DNA of 64,000 nucleotides, from assembly GCF_003612015.1 (NCBI RefSeq), contig NZ_RARB01000001.1, positions 620,001 to 684,000 of the forward strand, written 5' to 3'. Each line of letters opens with the position of its first letter. The stretch's first letter is position 1. Positions 1 to 8,381 of the stretch are shown here, piece after piece. The notes under the pieces are model-generated. The model saw nothing but the letters and a program-made list of their open reading frames with translations, searched no databases and had not been told where the DNA came from. Source of the stretch: Pantoea piersonii. Lineage in GTDB: Bacteria; Pseudomonadota; Gammaproteobacteria; Enterobacterales; Enterobacteriaceae. The position numbers and the translations under genes are program-made.

Positions 1-2
1 TC

Positions 3-1133
3 GACATCTGGCGTCAGCAGTGCCACGAGAAAAAAGCGCAGGCAAACGGCTGGCGTCAGTGGCTGCGCGACGAGCTGGAGTGGGAGCTGCCCGAAGGCGA
101 TTTCTGGCAGGACGATCGGCTGGCGAAACGGCTGGCGTCGCGCCTTGAACGCTGGCTGGGGCTGATGCGTATGCACGGCGGCGCGCAGGCGGCCATGATC
201 GCCGAGGCGCCAGACGAAGTGCGCGAACTGTTCAGCAAGCGAGTGAAGCTGATGGCGCCACTGCTGAAAGCCTGGAAGAGCGCGCTGAAAGAGGAGGGCG
301 CGGTAGATTTTTCCGGGCTGATTCATCAGGCGATCGCGATCCTGAATAAAGGGCGTTTTATCAGCCCGTGGAAGCATATCCTGGTGGATGAATTTCAGGA
401 TATCTCGCCGCAGCGCGCCGCTTTGCTTGCGGCGCTGCGCCAGCAGAACAAGCGCACCACTTTGTTCGCCGTGGGTGATGACTGGCAGGCAATCTATCGC
501 TTCACCGGCGCGGAGATGACGCTGACCACCGCCTTTCATCACTATTTCGGCGAGGGGGATCGCTGCGTGCTGGATACGACCTATCGCTTCAACGATCGCA
601 TCGGCGATATCGCGAACCGGTTCGTCCAGCAGAATCCACATCAGTTGCGTAAGCCGCTCAACAGCCTGACGAAGGGCACTAAAAAGGCCACAGGCCTGTT
701 GCCGCAGGAGCAGCTGGAGCCGCTGCTGAACAAGCTGAGCGGATACGCCAAACCCGATGAACGCGTGTTGCTGCTGGCGCGTTATCACCATCTGCGTCCG
801 GAAGTGCTGGATAAAGCCAAAACCCGCTGGCCGAAGCTCAACCTCGACTTTATGACTATCCACGCCAGTAAGGGACAGCAGGCCGATTTTGTTATCCTGC
901 TGGGTCTACAGGCGGGCAAAGAGGGGTTTCCCGCTGCGGCGCGTGAATCGGTGATAGAGCAGGGATTATTGCCGCAGCCGGAAGATTTCCCGGATGCGGA
1001 GGAGCGGCGTCTGGCTTATGTCGCGTTAACGCGCGCGCGTCAGCAGGTGTGGTTGCTCTACGACCGCGAGCAGCCGTCACGCTTTGTCGAGCAGTTTCGT
1101 CAGCTCGGCGTGCCGCTGCTGCGTAAAGCCTGA
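3..1133 (+). CDS. helD: DNA helicase IV, 3' part (partial)
   Basis: HelD is an SF1 helicase of the UvrD/Rep type that unwinds DNA 3' to 5'. The frame is open from base 3, so only the last 376 residues are here; E. coli HelD has 684, so about 300 N-terminal residues lie off the left edge. Helicase motifs appear in the right order: II (VDEFQDIS, near base 385), III (GDDWQAIYRFTGA, near 475), a TTYRFN segment, V (TIHASKGQQADFV, near 858) and VI (YVALTRAR, near 1018). Its stop codon directly abuts the stop of the convergent mgsA gene. Confidence 0.95.
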   Translation, partial: DIWRQQCHEKKAQANGWRQWLRDELEWELPEGDFWQDDRLAKRLASRLERWLGLMRMHGGAQAAMIAEAPDEVRELFSKRVKLMAPLLKAWKSALKEEGAVDFSGLIHQAIAILNKGRFISPWKHILVDEFQDISPQRAALLAALRQQNKRTTLFAVGDDWQAIYRFTGAEMTLTTAFHHYFGEGDRCVLDTTYRFNDRIGDIANRFVQQNPHQLRKPLNSLTKGTKKATGLLPQEQLEPLLNKLSGYAKPDERVLLLARYHHLRPEVLDKAKTRWPKLNLDFMTIHASKGQQADFVILLGLQAGKEGFPAAARESVIEQGLLPQPEDFPDAEERRLAYVALTRARQQVWLLYDREQPSRFVEQFRQLGVPLLRKA

Positions 1134-1592
1134 TCAGTTAAGGCGCGCCTGCAGGTAACGCTCATAGTCTGGAATGGCGATCTCTACTGACTGCGCAAAC
1201 AGCGGCGACTGAATAATAAAGTTAGCCGTCGCGAGGTTGGTGGCGACAGGGATATTCCAGACGGTCGCGAGACGCAGCAGCGCTTTGACATCGGGGTCAT
1301 GCGGCACCGCATTCAGCGGATCCCAGAAGAAGATCAGCACATCGATTTTTCCTTCCGCAATCAGCGCGCCAACCTGCTGATCGCCGCCCATCGGGCCGCT
1401 CAGCATCGCGTTCACGTTTAATCCGGTATGGCGATTAATCAGATTGCCGGTGGTGCCGGTGGCGTAAAGGGTGTGAGATTCCAGCGTGGGCTGGTTTTGT
1501 TTCACCCAGTCAAGCAGGGAAGCCTTGCAGTGATCGTGCGCAACGAGCGCGATATGTTTGCTGGGGCCAAGCGTACGTGTGGTCTGTTCCAT
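1134..1592 (-). CDS. mgsA: Methylglyoxal synthase
   Basis: MgsA turns dihydroxyacetone phosphate into methylglyoxal and phosphate, a cytosolic bypass of lower glycolysis used when sugar phosphates build up. The protein has 152 residues, the usual size. The phosphate-binding loop GPMGGDQQ (residues 66-73) carries the catalytic Asp71, and His19, His98 and Asp101 occupy the positions known in the E. coli enzyme. It is transcribed toward helD with no bases between the two stop codons. Confidence 0.97.
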   Translation of the reverse strand: MEQTTRTLGPSKHIALVAHDHCKASLLDWVKQNQPTLESHTLYATGTTGNLINRHTGLNVNAMLSGPMGGDQQVGALIAEGKIDVLIFFWDPLNAVPHDPDVKALLRLATVWNIPVATNLATANFIIQSPLFAQSVEIAIPDYERYLQARLN

Positions 1593-1662
1593 AAAGGCGT
1601 CCTGGTAAAATCGCGTGCCGAGAAGAGAGTCGCACGAGTTTACCCTGTGCCTTTCCCGCCTA

Positions 1663-2304
1663 TCAACTTGTCCTTAACAATTTGACCAGCGACATAAATT
1701 GCTGACGGGTGGCTTGATCAAAGCGATGAAACCACTCCTTAATCGTCGGCGACTGCGCCTCATCGACCCAGACGAATTCAGCCTCGACGGGTGGGGTGGC
1801 TGATGCGCCGTCGCGTACGGCTGCAAACTGGGGAACGGAGGCGACCTGGCCGTTACGGTTGTAAAGCATCATCGCTTTTTCCATATCGCTTTCAGCGGAA
1901 AGCGGCAGGCGATCGCGCCTGATATCGATCGCCTGTCCATGTTCGTCTACCAGCTGGAAATTGAGCGTGCGATCGAAATAGTGACGCTCGCGGCGAGTCT
2001 CCAGCGCAGGCAGACGGATAGTGATGGTTTTCACCTGCGCGTTAAAGGTCACGATCATGGGCGCTGACTGATAGCGCAGCGAGGCATCTTTATGGGCGTC
2101 GCGCAGCTGCTCGACTCGAAACAGAAACTGGTGCTGGCCGCGCTCCAGCTCAAGACTATCGGCACCTTTGAGCAGCGAGCCGGAAATTTTGCGCCCGTCC
2201 AGCACCAGCAGATCAATCTGCGGATCAAGCTTCAGCGTGATGGCCTGACAGGTTGCCGAGACGAGGAGAACAGTCAACCCCGTCACGACCAGAGAGAGTT
2301 TCAT
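1663..2304 (-). CDS. yccT: DUF2057 periplasmic protein YccT (CsgI)
   Basis: YccT, also called CsgI, is a periplasmic protein that in E. coli slows curli (CsgA) polymerisation; its role here is inferred from the family. The 213-residue product starts with a clear signal peptide (about residues 1-21, ending SATCQA) and then the beta-rich DUF2057 domain. E. coli YccT has 220 residues. It lies 70 bp upstream of mgsA on the same strand and diverges from yccU. Confidence 0.88.
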   Translation of the reverse strand: MKLSLVVTGLTVLLVSATCQAITLKLDPQIDLLVLDGRKISGSLLKGADSLELERGQHQFLFRVEQLRDAHKDASLRYQSAPMIVTFNAQVKTITIRLPALETRRERHYFDRTLNFQLVDEHGQAIDIRRDRLPLSAESDMEKAMMLYNRNGQVASVPQFAAVRDGASATPPVEAEFVWVDEAQSPTIKEWFHRFDQATRQQFMSLVKLLRTS

Positions 2305-2476
2305 GTAGACTCCAGAATAGGGCGCAAAGTTTTGTGTGTAGCAAATTCTTACATTATGGCAGTAAATTTACATTTGAACATATATTTTTGTGCGCCAGTG
2401 CAAAATATTGCTGTCTGGAAAGAAGCGGCAGGAAAAGGCGCCACTACATTTAATGCTCTGAAATGAGGAGAAAAAG

Positions 2477-2899
2477 ATGAACGATCAAACTATTCGCGAG
2501 GTGTTAACGCGCACACAGCGTATTGCGCTGGTAGGCGCCAGCGATCGTCCCGATCGACCGAGTTATGGCGTGATGAAATATCTGCTGGATCAGGGATACG
2601 AGGTCATTCCGGTCAGTCCAAAACTTGCCGGTCAAACGCTGCTGGGGCAGAAAGCTTATGCGAAGCTGGAAGAGGTGCCGGGCAAAATCGACATGGTGGA
2701 TGTGTTTCGCAATTCAGAAGCGGCGTGGGGCGTGGCGCAGGAAGCGATCGCTGCGGGCGCAGATACGCTCTGGCTGCAGCTGGGCGTCATCAACGAGCAG
2801 GCCGCCGTGCTGGCGCAGGATGCCGGTCTGACCGTTATTATGGATCGCTGTCCTAAAATAGAAATTCCGCGGCTGGGCGTGACGCGACAAAAGCAATAA
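2477..2899 (+). CDS. yccU: CoA-binding Rossmann protein YccU
   Basis: This is a small single-domain protein of the CoA-binding (succinyl-CoA synthetase alpha-like) Rossmann family, of unknown physiological role. The 140 residues begin with a nucleotide-binding strand-loop-helix (ALVGASDRPDRPSYGV) and continue with the strand EVIPVSPK. A good ribosome-binding site (GAGGAG) precedes ATG 2477. It ends convergently with hspQ; a GC-rich inverted repeat (CAGGCGGC...GCCGCCTG, 2906-2929) lies between the two stops. Confidence 0.9.
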   Translation: MNDQTIREVLTRTQRIALVGASDRPDRPSYGVMKYLLDQGYEVIPVSPKLAGQTLLGQKAYAKLEEVPGKIDMVDVFRNSEAAWGVAQEAIAAGADTLWLQLGVINEQAAVLAQDAGLTVIMDRCPKIEIPRLGVTRQKQ

Positions 2900-2932
2900 A
2901 ACTTACAGGCGGCGTCTTGTTGCCGCCTGCGA

Positions 2933-3250
2933 TCAATGCCGCAGGCGCGGCGCCTGCAGCTGCTGGCGGATCGATGCGGCCAGTTCGTCCATCTCCGGCT
3001 GTTCCGGATGCTCCGAACTGGTTTCGCCGGAAAGCTGAATCTCTGCGATATAGGTGTGCACCTGATCGCCTTCTTCATCTTCCATCACCACATGATACCA
3101 GGGCGCGCGGCGCAGCGTTTCAGTCGCGCCGACCTCGTCCAGCTTCGGCGTATCCAGCGAATATTCGGGATCGACATCCACTATTACGCCCAGCACGCCT
3201 GAAAGACGATGCCGAACCTGCTGACCAATACCAAACTTAGTGGCAATCAT
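2933..3250 (-). CDS. hspQ: Heat shock protein HspQ
   Basis: HspQ is a small hemimethylated-DNA-binding-fold protein, known in E. coli as a heat-shock protein and a specificity enhancer of the Lon protease. The product has exactly 105 residues, as in E. coli. It begins [21 protein letters not shown] and contains the typical core [19 protein letters not shown]. It is followed in the same direction, after a 32-bp gap, by yccU facing it. I did not identify a heat-shock promoter with confidence. Confidence 0.95.
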   Translation of the reverse strand: MIATKFGIGQQVRHRLSGVLGVIVDVDPEYSLDTPKLDEVGATETLRRAPWYHVVMEDEEGDQVHTYIAEIQLSGETSSEHPEQPEMDELAASIRQQLQAPRLRH

Positions 3251-3309
3251 AGTGACCTCCAGAAAAACTGCCTCCTGATCAATATGGCGTCAGAAGGCAC
3301 TTTTTCAAG

Positions 3310-4500
3310 TCACACCACACGACATGCAAAACCTTTCAGGTAGAGACCCTCAGGATAGCTGGCGATGACCGGATGATCGGCCGCCTGGCGGAACTGCTCG
3401 ATAAACTGCGCTTCGCGGCCCGCATCCAGCGCGGCGTCGGCCACGATTTTCTGGAACAGGTCGGTCGCCATCAGCCCAGAACAGGAGAAGGTCATCAGAA
3501 TGCCGCCGGGATTAAGCAGCTGCATCGCCAGCATATTGATATCTTTATAACCGCGGCAGGCGCCCGCCAGCTGATTTTTGTTTTCGACGAATTTCGGCGG
3601 ATCCATCACGATCAGATCGAACTTCTCTCCGGCGTCGCGGTAGCGGCGCAGCAGCTTGAATACGTCGTCGCGCAGGAAATGCGCGCGCGAGACGTCCAGC
3701 TCGTTAAGTTCGACATTCTGGCGCGCCACGTCGAGCGCTTCCTGCGACGTATCCACGCTGATCACTTCGCGGCAGCCGCCCATCAGCGCCGAGACGGCAA
3801 ACCCGCCGGTATAGGAGAAGCAGTTAAGCACGCGCGCATCCTGCGCATAGCGGCGCGTCGCCAGACGGCTGTCGCGCTGATCGAGGTAGTAGCCGGTTTT
3901 ATGGCCGCCCTGAATATCGACCAGCAGCTTCATGCCGTGTTCGGTAATCGGCAGCAGCGGCGGCGGGATTTCACCGGTGACCGGCCCCTGCGTCAGCTCC
4001 AGCCCCTCTTTTTTACGCACCGCCACATCGGAACGGTCATAAATAGCGCATTGCGGAAAGCAGTGCTGCAGCGCGGAGAGAATCGCGGGACGCTGATATT
4101 CCGCGCCTGCAGAGAGCAGCTGCAGTACCAGGAAGTTGCCGAAGCGATCGATGGTGACGCCGGGCAAACCGTCAGACTCGCCAGCGATCAGACGGTAGCT
4201 GTCTAGCCCGTCTTTTTGCGCCAGCCAGTCGCGCCACTGCCGCGCCTGTTCGAAACGGCGCACGAAGAAGGCGATATCAATCGATTCATCCTGTTGCCAG
4301 CTCCAGACGCGGGCGCGAATTTGCGACTGCGGCGAATAAGCCGCGCGCGCAAGAAATTTGCCGTTATGGTCACAGACGTCAAGGGTTTCCCCCAGTTGCG
4401 CTTTACCTTCAAGGCGCGCGACGGCACCGGAAAACACCCACGGATGGCGGCGGAGCAGGGATTTTTCACGTCCCTTAGCGAGAATCAATCGAACGGTCAT
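3310..4500 (-). CDS. rlmI: 23S rRNA m5C1962 methyltransferase
   Basis: RlmI uses S-adenosylmethionine to methylate C1962 of 23S rRNA. The 396-residue product matches the E. coli length. An N-terminal PUA-type RNA-binding region ([23 protein letters not shown]) is followed by a Rossmann methyltransferase with the SAM loop [14 protein letters not shown], the DPPKF motif, and a catalytic-region Cys in TFSCSG. It is divergent from acyP, with an 85-bp gap. Confidence 0.96.
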   Translation of the reverse strand: MTVRLILAKGREKSLLRRHPWVFSGAVARLEGKAQLGETLDVCDHNGKFLARAAYSPQSQIRARVWSWQQDESIDIAFFVRRFEQARQWRDWLAQKDGLDSYRLIAGESDGLPGVTIDRFGNFLVLQLLSAGAEYQRPAILSALQHCFPQCAIYDRSDVAVRKKEGLELTQGPVTGEIPPPLLPITEHGMKLLVDIQGGHKTGYYLDQRDSRLATRRYAQDARVLNCFSYTGGFAVSALMGGCREVISVDTSQEALDVARQNVELNELDVSRAHFLRDDVFKLLRRYRDAGEKFDLIVMDPPKFVENKNQLAGACRGYKDINMLAMQLLNPGGILMTFSCSGLMATDLFQKIVADAALDAGREAQFIEQFRQAADHPVIASYPEGLYLKGFACRVV

Positions 4501-4585
4501 AGTTTGCTATGCTTACCTGAAAAAATGAGGCGCCATTGTCCGGCGGATAACGGGAAATTGCAACGCACAGCGGCAGGAGAGAGTG

Positions 4586-4864
4586 ATGACAACAGCCTGT
4601 TATAAAATCTGGGTGCATGGCAGGGTGCAGGGCGTGGGGTTTCGCTACGGCACTCAGGCGCAGGCGTCGCAGCTTGGTGTGCTGGGTTACGCCCGTAACC
4701 TTGATGACGGCAGCGTCGAGGTACTGGCCTGGGGCGAGTCGGAAAAGGTCGACGCGCTCATCGCGTGGCTGAAAGCGGGCGGGCCACGCGGCGCCCGCGT
4801 CGATCGCGTCCTGATGGAGCCGCATCAGCCTGCGGAGCCGCCGCGCCGTTTTACGACCGGTTGA
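4586..4864 (+). CDS. acyP: Acylphosphatase
   Basis: Acylphosphatase hydrolyses acyl phosphates such as 1,3-bisphosphoglycerate and carbamoyl phosphate in the cytosol. The 92-residue product has the catalytic loop [10 protein letters not shown], with its Arg, and the catalytic Asn in [12 protein letters not shown] chose ATG 4586, with CAGGAG 8-13 bases upstream, rather than the in-frame GTG at 4583; the length then equals E. coli YccX. It converges on tusE with stop codons directly adjacent. Confidence 0.95.
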   Translation: MTTACYKIWVHGRVQGVGFRYGTQAQASQLGVLGYARNLDDGSVEVLAWGESEKVDALIAWLKAGGPRGARVDRVLMEPHQPAEPPRRFTTG

Positions 4865-5191
4865 TCAGAGACACTTCGCCGGTTTAGGCAGGCCGGCGAT
4901 TTTAGTCGCCTGTTTCGCCGGGCCGTCCGGGAAGAGACGAAAGAGGTAGCGGCTGTTGCCTTTCTCTTCGCCATACTTTTGCGCCATTGCTTTTACCAGC
5001 ATACGAATGGCAGGCGAGGTGTTGTACTCCAGATAGAAGGCGCGTACGAAACGCACCACTTCCCAGTGCGCGTCGCTCAGAGCGATGCCCTCATTTTGGG
5101 CGATCTGCTCAGCAAGCGCCTCGCTCCAGTCATCGCGATGTTTTAAATAGCCTTCGCCGTCGACGTCGATGGTTTTACCGTTAAATTCCAC
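4865..5191 (-). CDS. tusE: Sulfur carrier TusE
   Basis: TusE accepts persulfide sulfur from the TusBCD complex and passes it to MnmA for 2-thiolation of wobble uridine in tRNA. The 108-residue product is DsrC-like and carries the conserved acceptor cysteine as the second-last residue (KPAKCL), in agreement with the family. It lies between acyP and yccA. Confidence 0.95.
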   Translation of the reverse strand: MEFNGKTIDVDGEGYLKHRDDWSEALAEQIAQNEGIALSDAHWEVVRFVRAFYLEYNTSPAIRMLVKAMAQKYGEEKGNSRYLFRLFPDGPAKQATKIAGLPKPAKCL

Positions 5192-5243
5192 ATGTGCTCC
5201 TTACTGCCTGATACGGCGGCATTCTAGCAAATTGCGCCGCCAG

Positions 5244-5271
5244 AAAAAGCAAAACCCCGCCGAAGCGGGGT
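5244..5271 (-). terminator. Rho-independent terminator of yccA
   Basis: Read on the minus strand, the hairpin CCCCGC-TTCG-GCGGGG (5255-5270) is followed by a T-rich tract (TTTTGCTTTTT). It lies about 40 bp after the yccA stop. Confidence 0.85.
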
Positions 5272-5309
5272 AGGGATGCCAGTCAGGCTATCTGCGTCTC
5301 AGCGCGTCA

Positions 5310-5966
5310 TTAATCGTTGCGCGCAAAGCCTAACAGGCTCAGCAGGCTGACAAAGATATTGTAGAGCGAGACGTAAAGGCTGACGGTGGCGCGAATATAG
5401 TTAGTTTCGCCGCCATGAATGATATTGCTGGTTTCCCACAGGATCGCGCCGGCTGAAAAGAGAATAAACAGCGCGCTAATCGCCATGTGCAGCGCAGGCA
5501 GCTGCAGGAACAGGTTAGCGATAACCGCCACCAGCAGCACGACAAAGCCCGCCATCATCATGCCGCCGAGGAAGGACATATCGCGGCGCGTGGTCAGCAC
5601 ATAGGCCGAGCAGCAGAAGAAAACCAGCGCGGTGCCGCCTAACGCCAGCGCAATCACGTCAGCCATGCCTGCGGCTAAAAATGTGCTCAGGATCGGGCCA
5701 AGGCAGTAGCCGAGAAAACCGGTGAAAGCGAAGGCCGCCAGGATGCCCATCGGGCTGTCAGCCAGTTTGTGGGTAAGGAACATCAGGCCGTAGAACCCGA
5801 CCAGCATTAAAATCAGACCCGGACCGGGCAGGCCCAGCACGGTGCTGGCGGTGGCGGTCACGGCGGAAAACGCCAGCGTCAGGCCGAGCAGAAAATAGGT
5901 ATTGCGCAGCACTTTGTGGGTGCTAAGCAGGGATGTCCGCGAGGACGAAGCAATAAGTCTGTCCAT
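5310..5966 (-). CDS. yccA: BAX inhibitor-1 family membrane protein YccA
   Basis: YccA is an inner-membrane protein of the Bax inhibitor-1 family, known in E. coli as a substrate and modulator of FtsH; it protects SecY when translocation jams. The 218-residue product is almost entirely hydrophobic with about seven membrane segments. I placed the start at ATG 5966 (MDRLIASSS), which matches the E. coli N-terminus; an upstream in-frame extension of 18 residues has no family support. It is the last gene before the tRNA-Ser pair. Confidence 0.95.
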   Translation of the reverse strand: MDRLIASSSRTSLLSTHKVLRNTYFLLGLTLAFSAVTATASTVLGLPGPGLILMLVGFYGLMFLTHKLADSPMGILAAFAFTGFLGYCLGPILSTFLAAGMADVIALALGGTALVFFCCSAYVLTTRRDMSFLGGMMMAGFVVLLVAVIANLFLQLPALHMAISALFILFSAGAILWETSNIIHGGETNYIRATVSLYVSLYNIFVSLLSLLGFARND

Positions 5967-6144
5967 AATGCGCTCCTTTATCAGAACACGACGTTTGCGC
6001 TGAGAATACGCAGCGGCCACAAAACGGGAAAGGCGTTTTACCCTTCTTTACGCGATAAATCGCTGTTTCTCTGAGCGGAATGGTGATTTCGCCAACGAAT
6101 AACACCGTTTTGGCTGTTTTTCAGGCGAATGAATTCGCACAGGC

Positions 6145-6173
6145 TTTACATCCTTCGGGGGGATGTTTATAGT
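6145..6173 (+). promoter_or_regulatory. Stable-RNA type promoter of the tRNA-Ser pair
   Basis: A -35 TTTACA (6145-6150) and a -10 TATAGT (6168-6173) are separated by 17 bp and followed by a GC-rich discriminator (GCGCC), typical of stringently controlled stable-RNA promoters. The first tRNA starts 13 bp after the -10 element. Confidence 0.75.
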
Positions 6174-6185
6174 GCGCCTCATTGC

Positions 6186-6273
6186 GGAGGGGTGGCCGAG
6201 CGGCTTAAGGCAGCGGTCTTGAAAACCGCCGATGGGAAACCATCCGAGAGTTCGAATCTCTCCTCCTCCGCCA
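6186..6273 (+). tRNA. serT: tRNA-Ser (anticodon UGA), copy 1
   Basis: This is an 88-nt class II tRNA with a long variable arm, T-loop TTCGAAT and encoded CCA. The anticodon loop CTTGAAA gives anticodon TGA, which reads UCA codons. The acceptor stem is GGAGGGG paired with CTCCTCC. Confidence 0.97.
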
Positions 6274-6340
6274 CTTTCCTGCTCAGTCAGGAACAGGCGA
6301 TGCGACAATGTCGTTTTGCCGATGCGTAAAGCATCAATCC

Positions 6341-6428
6341 GGAGGGATGGCCGAGTGGCTTAAGGCAGCGGTCTTGAAAACCGCCGATGGGAAACCATCC
6401 GAGAGTTCGAATCTCTCTTCCTCCGCCA
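6341..6428 (+). tRNA. tRNA-Ser (anticodon UGA), copy 2
   Basis: This is a second, nearly identical 88-nt tRNA-Ser(UGA), 67 bp after the first. Base 7 is A instead of G and its pairing partner is T instead of C, so the acceptor stem is preserved by a compensatory pair; one D-loop base also differs. E. coli has a single serT at this place. Confidence 0.96.
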
Positions 6429-6434
6429 CACCAG

Positions 6435-6468
6435 AAAGGCCAGCACAATGTGCTGGCCTTTCGCATTT
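6435..6468 (+). terminator. Terminator of the tRNA-Ser transcript
   Basis: Perfect 11-bp arms AAAGGCCAGCA and TGCTGGCCTTT enclose a 5-nt loop and are followed by a T-rich stretch, 6 bp after the second tRNA. Confidence 0.8.
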
Positions 6469-6666
6469 CTGCCTCTTCGCTTTTTACGCGTTCCGCTCTT
6501 CTCAGGCCGCTTTTGGTCAACTCTGCTATAGTCCACACACGGTTTTTGCAAACATCGGGCGCTTTTCGCGGCCTGGTTAGGTTACACTGTGGGTCGCTAT
6601 GCTCTGAACAGAGCTAATTGGTTGATAGCCAGAGTGTTTCTCTACTGAACAAATGGAATAGGCACA

Positions 6667-8325
6667 ATGATCAAGAAACTGAGTCTTTGCGCACTGTCGG
6701 TACTTGCCGCACTGCCGATCGGCATGGCGGCCCAGGCCGCTGATGGCGACATGCAGCTGCAACAGGTACTGATGTTTAGCCGTCACAACCTGCGCGCGCC
6801 GCTGGCCGATAACGGCAGCGAGCTGGAACAGTCGACGAAGAAAAGCTGGCCGCAGTGGAGCGTTCCTGGCGGACAACTCACCACCAAAGGTGGCGTGCTT
6901 GAAGTCTATATGGGCAACTACACGCGTCAGTGGCTGGCGCAGCAGGGCCTGGTGCAAAACGGCAGCTGCCCCGACAGCAGCAACGTTTTTGTCTATGCCA
7001 ACAGTCTGCAGCGCACCGTCGCAACGGCTCAGTTCTTTGTCAACGGCGCTTTTCCGGGCTGTGATATTGCTGTGACCCATCAGGATGCGATGGGCACGAT
7101 GGATCCGGTGTTCAATCCAGTCATTACCGACGACAGCGAAGCCTTTAACAAAAAAGCGCTGGCGGCGATGACGGCAGAAAACGAGAAGCTGGCGCTGAAG
7201 CCTGCGCTGCAGCAGCTGGATAAAATCGTTGATTACAAATCCGCGCCAGCCTGCAACAACAAAAAACAGTGCGATCTGAGCAGCGGCGATAACGTGTTCA
7301 GCGCGGAAAACGGCAAAGAGCCGAACGTAAGCGGTCCGCTGAAAGTGGGCAACGCCTTAATGGATGCCTTTACGCTGCAATATTATGAAGGCTTCCCGCT
7401 TGAGCAGATCGCCTGGGGCCAGATCAAGACGCCAGAGCAGTGGAAATCGCTCTCCGCCATTAAAAATGGCTATCAGGATGCCCTGTTCACCAGCCCGGAC
7501 GTCGCGCGCGAAGTCGCCGCGCCGCTGGTAGATTACATCCGCAGCCAGCTGGTGGATCAGGACAAAGCCAACGCGCCGAAAATCACCCTGATGGTGGGGC
7601 ACGACTCTAACATCGCCTCGCTGCTGAGTGCGCTGCAGGTCAAGCCTTATGAACTGCCGGGTACCTGGGAAAATACGCCAATCGGCGGCCAGGTCGTGTT
7701 TGAACGCTGGCACGATGCGAAAAACAACAAAGATCTGCTCAAGCTGGAGTATGTCTATCAGACCGCCGATCAGCTGCGCGACGGCGAGATGCTCAACCTG
7801 AAAAATCCGCCGAAGCGCGTAACGCTGCAGCTGGAAGGCTGCCCGACGGACGGCAACGGCTACTGTAGCTGGGAGCAATTTACTCAGGCGCTGAACGGCG
7901 CGCTGCAGGGTACGCCGATGGAGCCAGCCGCGCAGCCGCAGCCAGCGGCAGCGGCTGCGGCCGCAGGCAATAGCGACGCCGACAAGCCGGCGGACAGTAA
8001 GCCAGCTGCAGATAAAGCTGCCGCCGATAAAGCTGCCGCCGATAAAGCCGCTGCTGACAAAGCCGCAGCAGAAAAGGCCGCAGCGGAAAAAGCTGCCGCG
8101 CAGAAAGCGGCTGAAGCGAAAGCGGCAGAAGAGAAGGCGAAAGCCGCTGAGGAGAAAGCGAAGGCAGAGCGCGCCGCTGCGCAAAAAGCAGCCGCCGAGA
8201 AAGCCGCAGCTGAAAAAGCGGCAGCAGACAAGGGCAGCGCCGCCGATAAGCCTGCCGACGCGCCTGCTCAAAAGCCCGTTGAGTCCGCTCAGAACAGCGA
8301 CACGAAACAGACCGTCACGCAGTAA
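6667..8325 (+). CDS. agp: Periplasmic glucose-1-phosphatase with TolA-like C-terminal tail
   Basis: Agp is a periplasmic acid phosphatase that releases glucose from glucose-1-phosphate (histidine acid phosphatase clan, with phytase-like activity in some members). Residues 1-24 are a signal peptide (ending MAAQA). The catalytic motif RHNLRAP lies near residues 39-45 and the proton-donor motif GHDS near residue 311. E. coli Agp has 413 residues; here about 418 catalytic residues are followed by a 134-residue tail, starting near base 7921, built of Ala, Lys, Glu and Asp in 5-residue units ([10 protein letters not shown]), like the helical stalk of TolA. At the DNA level these are imperfect 15-bp repeats near 8006-8120. 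A terminator follows directly. Confidence 0.92.
   Translation: MIKKLSLCALSVLAALPIGMAAQAADGDMQLQQVLMFSRHNLRAPLADNGSELEQSTKKSWPQWSVPGGQLTTKGGVLEVYMGNYTRQWLAQQGLVQNGSCPDSSNVFVYANSLQRTVATAQFFVNGAFPGCDIAVTHQDAMGTMDPVFNPVITDDSEAFNKKALAAMTAENEKLALKPALQQLDKIVDYKSAPACNNKKQCDLSSGDNVFSAENGKEPNVSGPLKVGNALMDAFTLQYYEGFPLEQIAWGQIKTPEQWKSLSAIKNGYQDALFTSPDVAREVAAPLVDYIRSQLVDQDKANAPKITLMVGHDSNIASLLSALQVKPYELPGTWENTPIGGQVVFERWHDAKNNKDLLKLEYVYQTADQLRDGEMLNLKNPPKRVTLQLEGCPTDGNGYCSWEQFTQALNGALQGTPMEPAAQPQPAAAAAAAGNSDADKPADSKPAADKAAADKAAADKAAADKAAAEKAAAEKAAAQKAAEAKAAEEKAKAAEEKAKAERAAAQKAAAEKAAAEKAAADKGSAADKPADAPAQKPVESAQNSDTKQTVTQ
8006..8250 (+). repeat. Imperfect 15-bp tandem repeats coding the Agp tail
   Basis: Units coding [10 protein letters not shown] and AQKAA follow one another in frame. 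Adjacent units near 8010-8060 are almost identical in DNA (GCTGCCGCCGATAAA-type), and later ones diverge at third positions. The pattern points to expansion by slippage within a coding region rather than to a non-coding repeat. Confidence 0.7.
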
Positions 8326-8340
8326 AACCTACAGATGTGA

Positions 8341-8367
8341 AAAACCCCGCCGCGGCGGGGTTTTTTT
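8341..8367 (+). terminator. Terminator of agp
   Basis: Hairpin CCCCGCC-GC-GGCGGGG (8345-8360) is followed by seven T residues, 15 bp after the agp stop. An A-run on the other side could also let it serve the minus strand. Confidence 0.9.
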
Positions 8368-8381
8368 ATGGGCGGAGCAGA

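Noticed and set aside
6186-6428. Tandem tRNA-Ser as a prophage or island attachment site
   Set aside because: Only 67 bp separate the copies, with no integrase or foreign DNA inside; the copies are full tRNAs with a compensatory change.
8006-8250. Repeats in agp as a possible CRISPR-like or minisatellite array
   Set aside because: Units are 15 bp without spacers, stay in the agp frame and code a regular helix; not a CRISPR array.
7357-8271. 304-residue frame antisense to agp, Cys/Gly/Phe-rich
   Set aside because: It is only the reverse of the agp gene and its Ala/Lys repeat; no start or fold.
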